In this document: positions 14,849 through 20,799 of the stretch, piece after piece
Layout: each line of letters begins with the position of its first letter
Numbering within the stretch: position 1 is the stretch's first letter
Assembly (NCBI GenBank): GCA_002726845.1
Contig: PBSP01000043.1
Location: 12,598-34,933, forward strand
Length of the DNA stretch: 22,336 nt
Direction of reading: 5' to 3'
DNA from: Methanobacteriota archaeon
Lineage (GTDB): Archaea; Thermoplasmatota; Poseidoniia; Poseidoniales; Poseidoniaceae
The notes under the pieces: generated by a model
Database searches by the model: none
The model's input: only the letters and a program-made list of their open reading frames with translations
Told to the model about the DNA's origin: nothing
Translations under genes and position numbers: made by a program

Positions 14849-16348
14849 TCAGTTGTTCCCATTGGTGATGAGGTGGTACATGGTGCGGACGTGGATTCCA
14901 GTTGCTCCGTTACCGACCATTGTATTGGACTTCGCACCCCAGTAGGTCCCGGCGATGTCCATGTGCGCCCAAGTGATTTGTTCACCGTTTTCTTCGTAAT
15001 TTCGATTTGGAACGAATTGCTTCAGGAAAGCAGCCGCAGTGTTTGCTCCACCGTATCGTCCAGCACCAAGATTGCGCGTGTCGGCAATCTTTGAATCGGT
15101 CATTTCTTTCTCAAACGCAGGAAGGAGCGGCATCGGCCAAGCCAATTCGCCAACTGCATTACCAGCCTCGTGAATTCTGGTTCTGAAGTCGTCATCGTTG
15201 GACCACAAACCGGTCGCTTCATGTCCAAGAGCAACGACGCAGGCACCTGTAAGTGTAGCAAAGTCGACGATGTATTCAGGATCGAATTCTCCAGCCTTCC
15301 ATAGTCCATCGGAGAGGACCAATCGGCCTTCAGCATCCGTATTGAGGACTTCAATGGTCTTGCCGGAAAGTGTTGTGATTACGTCGCCAGGGCGTTGGGC
15401 ATTGGCAGCAGGCATGTTTTCCGCCATGCAGGCGATTGCGACGACCTTTCCATCGTAACCTGTTGCTGCGAGTGCTTGCATGGTTCCGAAAACGGTTGCT
15501 GAACCGCCCATGTCGTACTTCATCTCGTCCATGTTCGCACCGGGTTTCAGCGAGATACCACCAGTATCGAAGGTGATTCCTTTACCAACCAGCATGGGGC
15601 AACGCCCTTCTTTTTCCTTGTTCATTTCGAAAATGACCATGCACGGTTTGCGAGAAGAACCCATTCCGACTGCAACGAGACCTCCCATACCTGCCTTCAT
15701 GGCATGTTCGTAGTTGATGATGGTCACATCGACGTTCTCGTATTGCTTTGCCCATTCCCAAGCCATATCGGAGTACGCCTCAGGATACATGTCGTTGGGT
15801 GGGCAGTTGCCGAGATCACGAGAAAGATGAACACCCGAGGCAACGCCTTCGTAAACCTTTACCAGCGCTTCCAAGGCTTCTTCTTGGCCTTCGTCACAAG
15901 TGATTCGTACGTTTCGCTCGGCTTCCTTGTCCTCTTCCTTTTGCATTTTGTATTCGTCATAGGAGTAGTCTCGAAGCAGCATCCCTTCAGCAAACGCACC
16001 CATGCACTCGATGCTTGTTCCAGCAAAACGGACGGTAAGGTCGCTTCCGTGTGTTTTCTTTCTGGCTGCAACAACAGCCGCTCCGGCTTTCCTGTAAGCG
16101 TGTATGTCAGCATCCTCTTCCTTACCGAGGCCAACGAGCATGGCTTTTCCACCCTCGCCTCCGACAAGCGTCATTGTCGATTTTGCTTTTCCTTTGAAGT
16201 CACCGTCTGCAAGAACTCTGTTAATCTGTGATTTTAACGCTACATGCAAGCCTGTTGCATGAGCTTCGGGCACGATTTCTGTTCCTTCATAGAGGGGAAG
16301 AATAAGTGTTCCATCGATGTTGTGACTCGGACTTACGCTAATTTGCAT
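14849..16348 (-). CDS. pepA: Leucyl aminopeptidase (M17 family)
   Basis: Cytoplasmic two-metal aminopeptidase that releases N-terminal residues from peptides. In 499 residues the catalytic C-terminal domain has K256 and D261 in VGKGITFDTGGISLKPG, D279 in KYDMGG, and D338, E340 and R342 in the family signature NTDAEGRLVL. The N-terminal domain (about 1-165) is more variable, as usual. The ATG at 16348 was chosen; the TTG four codons earlier is not needed. It lies between a secreted M14 carboxypeptidase (54 bases upstream) and a lipoprotein (ten bases downstream), which suggests use of imported peptides. M17 enzymes are widespread in bacteria and uncommon in archaea outside some marine groups. 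Confidence 0.96.
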   Translation of the reverse strand: MQISVSPSHNIDGTLILPLYEGTEIVPEAHATGLHVALKSQINRVLADGDFKGKAKSTMTLVGGEGGKAMLVGLGKEEDADIHAYRKAGAAVVAARKKTHGSDLTVRFAGTSIECMGAFAEGMLLRDYSYDEYKMQKEEDKEAERNVRITCDEGQEEALEALVKVYEGVASGVHLSRDLGNCPPNDMYPEAYSDMAWEWAKQYENVDVTIINYEHAMKAGMGGLVAVGMGSSRKPCMVIFEMNKEKEGRCPMLVGKGITFDTGGISLKPGANMDEMKYDMGGSATVFGTMQALAATGYDGKVVAIACMAENMPAANAQRPGDVITTLSGKTIEVLNTDAEGRLVLSDGLWKAGEFDPEYIVDFATLTGACVVALGHEATGLWSNDDDFRTRIHEAGNAVGELAWPMPLLPAFEKEMTDSKIADTRNLGAGRYGGANTAAAFLKQFVPNRNYEENGEQITWAHMDIAGTYWGAKSNTMVGNGATGIHVRTMYHLITNGNN

Positions 16349-16402
16349 GGACCGACCCAACCCCTTGAGGCACTTGAAACCTTGCGAATACTTTTCAGCA
16401 AA

Positions 16403-17767
16403 TCAAAGCACATTTTCCTGCTCTTTTCGCAGTAATGCGACGACAGCCAACCCCGCAAGAATCGTTGTTGGATTGAACAGGCCATAGCCAATGAGGAAAT
16501 TTGAACCGCTTTCGTCATCGATCAAAGTTGCGTTCAATTCAAGGGTTTCAGTGACCCATTGCGATGCATCAATCACGCGCTTTTGGTAGTACAATTGCCA
16601 CGATCCTGAATCGGACATGGTGAGATTGGAGGCATCCAGTACTGCGACAGTCGAGTTGCTTGCGTTTACTGAAAACAACGAGGAGGTCCACGTTACCTGG
16701 CCACTGGAATCGACGTACTGGAGGCTGGCGTTGGATGTTGATGCATGTCCAAGGTTGTCCACATCAATGGTAATCTCTTGGTCCGAAACTTGAATCGATT
16801 GTACGTCAAGACGCGCACGCCAGTACCATACATTGGTAATCAGGTACCGCATAACATCCATTTCTTCAGCCAGGCGTTCGTTAAGCGCTTCAACCGAACC
16901 TGGAACGAATTGTTCATCGTCTGTTTCAAATGTAAACGTAGGGAATCCCATAACACCGTAGCCATAATCTCTGCTCGTTCCACAATTGGGGTACAACCCT
17001 TGGTTGGCGTTTTGAATTGGAATGTCAGAAATGTTGGCATGTACTTCATCTCGTATTCCCCAGAAGAGTTCCCAATCGGAAGGTTGACTCGCCCATTTGC
17101 CCCAAGGGTACAGGATGATCCAGACGCCGGTGTGCATGGTGACGTAAAGGTCTGCATCAGGTACTACGGTGTTCATGTATTCTGAATTGGCGGCAGTCTC
17201 TGCCTCGCTGAAGGCTGCGCTTCCCGGTTGCGTGGTTGGACACGTGTTCCAATAGTGATCGTAATTTCGATTTAAATCGACCTGATTGATGTTCCAGCGT
17301 GTATCAAAGTCGTTCCCATCAGGATTGAGCATAATGAGGACATGAATCTCAGTGCTTTGAAGAGCGTCGATTGCTTCTTGGTTTCCATCGTTCCAGCCAT
17401 CGATGTACCACTTTGCGGACAACCACGCAAGAGCCGTTCCAAGGTATTCGTTTCCATGATGGCCTCCATCGATGTAGACGATTTCTTTCGCTTTACCGTT
17501 GGCTTTTGTCTCCATCGACCAGTCCGATAATTGAACCACCCAAAGCGTCTTTCCGAGTTCGGAATCACCAACATCAAGCAATTTGACGATATCAGGATGG
17601 TCATCTGCCCATTCGTTGACTTCCATGGTCAACGCCGCCCACGTCATGTGAACGTGGTTGTCAATCGGTTCTCCGGGCCATGCATCATCCGTGCTTGCTG
17701 CAGCGCCGACAAAGGGTGAGAAACTCGCCAAAGAAAGGCAAATGACCAGACCGAGCGCCCCACGCAT
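16403..17767 (-). CDS. Secreted M14 zinc carboxypeptidase, membrane-anchored
   Basis: Extracellular enzyme expected to remove C-terminal residues from peptides. It starts with a signal peptide (MRGALGLVICLSLASF, cleavage likely after VGAAAS). The M14 domain spans about 40-315. Zinc ligands are H104 and E107 in GGHHGNEYLG and H212 in TMHTGV. The substrate-binding N-R pair is in DLNRNYDHYW (164-173), and the catalytic Glu is E281 in FTFETDDE. A beta domain with several Asn-X-Ser/Thr sites follows, then a C-terminal hydrophobic segment (about 425-446) ending in RKEQENVL, which would anchor the protein with the enzyme outside. CGGAG lies six bases before the ATG. It follows the DUF6015-like gene by 45 bases. 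Confidence 0.93.
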   Translation of the reverse strand: MRGALGLVICLSLASFSPFVGAAASTDDAWPGEPIDNHVHMTWAALTMEVNEWADDHPDIVKLLDVGDSELGKTLWVVQLSDWSMETKANGKAKEIVYIDGGHHGNEYLGTALAWLSAKWYIDGWNDGNQEAIDALQSTEIHVLIMLNPDGNDFDTRWNINQVDLNRNYDHYWNTCPTTQPGSAAFSEAETAANSEYMNTVVPDADLYVTMHTGVWIILYPWGKWASQPSDWELFWGIRDEVHANISDIPIQNANQGLYPNCGTSRDYGYGVMGFPTFTFETDDEQFVPGSVEALNERLAEEMDVMRYLITNVWYWRARLDVQSIQVSDQEITIDVDNLGHASTSNASLQYVDSSGQVTWTSSLFSVNASNSTVAVLDASNLTMSDSGSWQLYYQKRVIDASQWVTETLELNATLIDDESGSNFLIGYGLFNPTTILAGLAVVALLRKEQENVL

Positions 17768-17812
17768 GAGACTCCGTCTCGGTGGTAAAACAAAAACGCT
17801 TGCTACGCAGCC

Positions 17813-18232
17813 TCACCAATCGCTGGTAAATGCGTTCGGATTCTGAACCTTTTCGGATTCTCGAGTCCAGATGGACTGGCCATCCGTGCCATAGATGTCA
17901 GCGAAAGGATCGATTTCTTCGGGTTTGCGTTGCCGCTGCATGTAAGATTCGACTCGTTCCTTGAGATCGGGCTTGAACTTCCAATAGTGAATACGCCATT
18001 CTCGTCCGTCCCAGAGCGTTGTCTCTTCGGATTCAGTGGTCAGTAAATCGTAATCTTGAAACATGTAGAAGAGGTTTCGATCGGTTGGTTCGAGCGCATT
18101 GTCGATGATTCTGTTGTAAAAACCAAAGAATCCCAGTGCATGCTCTGCCATGCCTGCTGCTACTTCTGCATCCATTTCTGTATCGATATGTTGTTGAATT
18201 GCTTGCGTCAACGATTGTAGTGTCATTCCCAT
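17813..18232 (-). CDS. DUF6015-like protein
   Basis: A 139-residue soluble protein. The core ALGFFGFYNRIIDNALEPTDRNLFYMFQDYDLL, then EETTLWDGREWRIHYWKF, resembles an archaeal family that I recall as DUF6015, found in Thermoplasmata and relatives. The name rests on memory. It has a helical N-terminal half, and the central part suggests a small winged-helix or helix-strand unit. No catalytic residues are evident. It starts the peptidase operon. GAGGTGA lies six bases before the ATG, and a TATA element is at 18271-18278. A regulatory role for the genes downstream is possible but unsupported beyond position. Confidence 0.6.
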   Translation of the reverse strand: MGMTLQSLTQAIQQHIDTEMDAEVAAGMAEHALGFFGFYNRIIDNALEPTDRNLFYMFQDYDLLTTESEETTLWDGREWRIHYWKFKPDLKERVESYMQRQRKPEEIDPFADIYGTDGQSIWTRESEKVQNPNAFTSDW

Positions 18233-18270
18233 CTCTCTTCACCTCGCCCCGACATTTCTCGGGTACAATG

Positions 18271-18278
18271 TATTATAT
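18271..18278 (-). promoter_or_regulatory. TATA box of the peptidase operon
   Basis: ATATAATA on the minus strand, about 43 bases before the ATG at 18232. Transcription would start near 18249, leaving a short leader that holds GAGGTGA. Confidence 0.5.
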
Positions 18279-18290
18279 TGGTCGTCGAGG

Positions 18291-18298
18291 TATATTAA
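18291..18298 (+). promoter_or_regulatory. Possible TATA box of the polyamine operon
   Basis: TATATTAA on the plus strand in the 174-base divergent region. Start near 18320 would give a leader of about 85 bases before the agmatinase ATG. The leader contains a weak five-base-pair stem (AGAGG at 18332-18336 with CCTCT at 18346-18350) followed by T-rich sequence, and is otherwise without visible features. Confidence 0.35.
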
Positions 18299-18393
18299 CA
18301 CATCGGCTGTTTTTTTTCTAAAATCCATTTCAGAGGTGATTTAAGCCTCTATTTTGGTAATCCTTAGAAGTCGATAGAGAACGCCGCCACCAT

Positions 18394-18401
18394 GGAGGAG
18401 G
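18394..18401 (+). promoter_or_regulatory. Ribosome binding site deciding the agmatinase start
   Basis: GGAGGAGG, five bases before the ATG at 18407. It overlaps the alternative ATG at 18392-18394 and argues for the downstream start. Confidence 0.7.
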
Positions 18402-18406
18402 ACGAT

Positions 18407-19390
18407 ATGCCAACTTTTCTTGGGCTTGTCGAAGATGACGGTCACGTTGATGTTGCAATCCTTCCATTGCCGTACGAACTCACAACCTCTTACGGCCAAG
18501 GAACGGCTGACGGGCCAAGAGCATGCATTGAAGCCTCCACCCAAGTGGAGCTCTATGATGATCAACTCGGTGAAGAACTTCCAGCTGGTTTCTCCATCCG
18601 TACCATCGCTGCATGGTGCGGCGAAGAGCCCACACTGTTGCAACAATTGGATTCGATAACAGGCTACCTTACCCCCTGGTTCAACGGGAATTGTTTCCCG
18701 TTGTGCTTAGGAGGAGAGCACGGTATTTTGCCGCCGATTCTTGAAGCGTTGCGGAACCATCCTGTGGTCGACAAGGATTTGTCCAATTTGACAATCGTCC
18801 AAATTGATGCACACGGTGATTTGCGAGATGAATTGGACGGTGAGCCGTATTCGCACGCTTGTGTTGCTGCACGTGCTCTGGATGCAGGCATCGGTTCACT
18901 GCTTCAAGTTGGCATTCGTGCGTTTTCTGCTGAAGAACATCAACGGATGAAAAACGACCCTCGAATTGTGACCTTTTACGCCAAGGATACGCAATCAACA
19001 ATCGACGGCGATGGTGTTTGGTCCGATTGGCTTGAAACGCTTTCGCGCCTTGAAGGTCCTGTACACTTGAGTATTGATATCGACGGTTTGGATGGATCGT
19101 TGGTTCCCGCCACAGGCACACCGGTTCCCGGAGGCCTGACATACTGGCAGGTGTACGAAACAATCCAGACCTTATTCGAAGCATCAAACGCCTGTGTCGT
19201 CAGTTCAGACATCTGTGAAATTGGGGCGCAAAAGGACTCCCCACTGACACAGTTTACCGCAGCAATGTTGGCGATGAAAGTGACTGCTGGTCACATTTCT
19301 GCTCGAAAGAGTGGACTTTGGGTTGCGAACAATCCCCCAGCGGGAGCGAATCGAGAAGCGGTTCATATCGAACATTTTTCCAAAAAGTGA
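18407..19390 (+). CDS. speB: Agmatinase-family ureohydrolase
   Basis: Predicted to hydrolyse agmatine to putrescine and urea with two Mn ions. The 327-residue product has all ureohydrolase metal ligands: H105 in GGEHG, D134, H136 and D138 in DAHGD, and D224 and D226 in SIDIDGLD. H150 in YSHACV corresponds to the conserved active-site loop. The start is the second ATG because GGAGGAGG ends five bases before it; the first ATG at 18392 lies inside or just before that site. It is first of three tightly packed genes, followed nine bases later by a speD-like gene. Because that gene and the third encode a pyruvoyl decarboxylase and a deoxyhypusine synthase homologue, the substrate may be agmatine or an agmatine-derived conjugate. 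Confidence 0.9.
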   Translation: MPTFLGLVEDDGHVDVAILPLPYELTTSYGQGTADGPRACIEASTQVELYDDQLGEELPAGFSIRTIAAWCGEEPTLLQQLDSITGYLTPWFNGNCFPLCLGGEHGILPPILEALRNHPVVDKDLSNLTIVQIDAHGDLRDELDGEPYSHACVAARALDAGIGSLLQVGIRAFSAEEHQRMKNDPRIVTFYAKDTQSTIDGDGVWSDWLETLSRLEGPVHLSIDIDGLDGSLVPATGTPVPGGLTYWQVYETIQTLFEASNACVVSSDICEIGAQKDSPLTQFTAAMLAMKVTAGHISARKSGLWVANNPPAGANREAVHIEHFSKK

Positions 19391-19399
19391 GGGTTGAAA

Positions 19400-19792
19400 A
19401 TGGCGCATGATGGAGCACTTGGGAAACACATTTTTTTGGATTACACGGGTTTCTATCCTCCACCAACATTTTCAGGTGTTGAGATGCTTCAATTGATGAA
19501 AAACGCTGTTGAAAACAGCGGTGCTCGAGAGGTACATGCTCACGTTGAAACGTTTGACGGCAGTGTTTCTCCACTTGGTTTTGCTGCGGTTGTTCTCATT
19601 GATGAGAGCCATGTGAGCGCCCATTGTTATTCCGAGCGTGGTTTGCTTGCCATAGATGCATTCACATGCGGTGAAACCGACCCAGATTCGATAGTCTCAC
19701 AACTCAAGGCAGCCCTTACCGAAATCAGTCCTACGTTGTATTGCAGGCAAGAACAGTGCGTCGATCGTTTCGTTTCAGGGGGTACACCATGA
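19400..19792 (+). CDS. speD: SpeD-family pyruvoyl decarboxylase (AdoMet or arginine decarboxylase)
   Basis: A 130-residue proenzyme of the short bacterial/archaeal SpeD type. Self-cleavage is predicted between E69 and S70 in IDESHVSAH, where S70 becomes the pyruvoyl group. The processing H75 and the proton-donor C90 in FTCG are both present, at the same spacing as in Thermotoga SpeD. After the cleavage site the sequence reads SAHCYSE where classical SpeD has SIHTWPE. No spermidine synthase is next to it, while agmatinase precedes it. It may therefore decarboxylate arginine to agmatine instead of S-adenosylmethionine; sequence alone does not decide. Start at the ATG after GAGGGTT; the TTG two codons earlier is less likely. 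Its stop overlaps the next start (ATGA). Confidence 0.85.
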   Translation: MAHDGALGKHIFLDYTGFYPPPTFSGVEMLQLMKNAVENSGAREVHAHVETFDGSVSPLGFAAVVLIDESHVSAHCYSERGLLAIDAFTCGETDPDSIVSQLKAALTEISPTLYCRQEQCVDRFVSGGTP

Positions 19793-20745
19793 GCATTCGT
19801 TCGATGATGGACTCAACCTTTCTTCATTTCAATGCAGGTGAACTGACGAGGATGTCTTCTTCACTTCTAAAGCATTTGCAATCCGGAGGTAAACTCTTCG
19901 TTACGCTTGCGGGAGCTATGAGTACCGCAGGAATTGGAACGCTGCTTGCTCCGATGATACGAAAAGGGCATATCGCAGGAATAAGCTGCACGGGAGCAAA
20001 TCTCGAAGAAGATGTCTTCCGCATGATGGCGTCTCCTTCCTACACCTCTGTTTTCGATTGGAGAAACTTGTCGCTTGAAGATGAACAGCGACTTTTTGAG
20101 AACAAGATGAATCGAGTTACTGATGTTTGCATTCCTGAAGAAGCAGCAATTCGATCCTTGGAAACACGTCTTGTTGAGGCATGGAAAGACGCTACGCAGA
20201 ACGGTATGCGACGACTCCCGCATGCTTATTTTTTCGAAACAATACGGGATGAATCGTTTTTGAACTCCCTGAAAGGTGACACAGAAACGTCTTGGGTATT
20301 GGCAGCCGCTCAGTCCGATCTTCCTGTCTATGTTCCTGGATGGGAGGATTCAACCATGGGCAACATCTTCGCTGCACGAACAATCGAAGGCGAGATTGAA
20401 TCCGATTGTGTGTTGTCCGGAATTGAGTACATGAGACATCTCGCATCGTGGTATCAGAAGCAAACCGTTCCGTTGGCCTTTTTGCAAATCGGGGGCGGTA
20501 TTGCAGGCGATTTTCCAATCTGTGTTGTGCCGATGTTGAACCAAGATTTGGAACAAGAGGTACCGCTGTGGTCGTGGTTTGGACAGATTTCAGAATCGAG
20601 TCCATCCTATGGTGGTTATTCAGGTGCGCCACCCAGTGAGAAAATCACATGGGGGAAAATCGATTCAGCGACGCCAATGTTCATTGTTGAAAGCGATGCA
20701 ACCATCGTCGCTCCCCTGCTGTTTGCCTACATTCTGAATCTCTGA
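19789..20745 (+). CDS. Deoxyhypusine synthase family protein, bacterial (SpeY-like) type
   Basis: A 318-residue NAD-dependent enzyme of the deoxyhypusine synthase family. Motifs are LAGAMSTAGIGTLLAPMI (40-57), SCTGANLEED (66-75), VYVPGWEDSTMGN (180-192), QIGGGIAGDFPICVVPML (233-250) and SGAPPSEKITWGKI (278-291). K290 corresponds to the lysine that forms the covalent intermediate in human DHS (K329). The wording of these motifs is that of the bacterial DHS-like group, some of which (cyanobacterial SpeY) make homospermidine from putrescine. Archaeal DHS, which modifies aIF5A, normally has a GGGVPKN-type segment instead. The product could be homospermidine or deoxyhypusine. Translationally coupled to speD by a four-base ATGA overlap; GGGGGT precedes the start. 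Confidence 0.85.
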   Translation: MSIRSMMDSTFLHFNAGELTRMSSSLLKHLQSGGKLFVTLAGAMSTAGIGTLLAPMIRKGHIAGISCTGANLEEDVFRMMASPSYTSVFDWRNLSLEDEQRLFENKMNRVTDVCIPEEAAIRSLETRLVEAWKDATQNGMRRLPHAYFFETIRDESFLNSLKGDTETSWVLAAAQSDLPVYVPGWEDSTMGNIFAARTIEGEIESDCVLSGIEYMRHLASWYQKQTVPLAFLQIGGGIAGDFPICVVPMLNQDLEQEVPLWSWFGQISESSPSYGGYSGAPPSEKITWGKIDSATPMFIVESDATIVAPLLFAYILNL

Positions 20746-20799
20746 TTGTTAAAACAACACGCCAACACCCTTAGAGGGGAGCAGCATCAAGCGTTGTGT

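Noticed and set aside
14839..14985. N-terminal extension of the lipoprotein frame by 49 codons
   Set aside because: The extension overlaps pepA in another frame and would bury the signal peptide and lipobox.
18310..18317. Run of eight T as a possible terminator
   Set aside because: No plus-strand gene ends upstream of it for more than 10 kb; on the other strand it reads as A8. It lies in a divergent promoter region.
18383..18395. GCCGCCACCATGG, a perfect match to the vertebrate Kozak start context, before the agmatinase gene
   Set aside because: The genome is prokaryotic, and the real start is better explained by GGAGGAGG and the ATG at 18407. The match is most likely chance.
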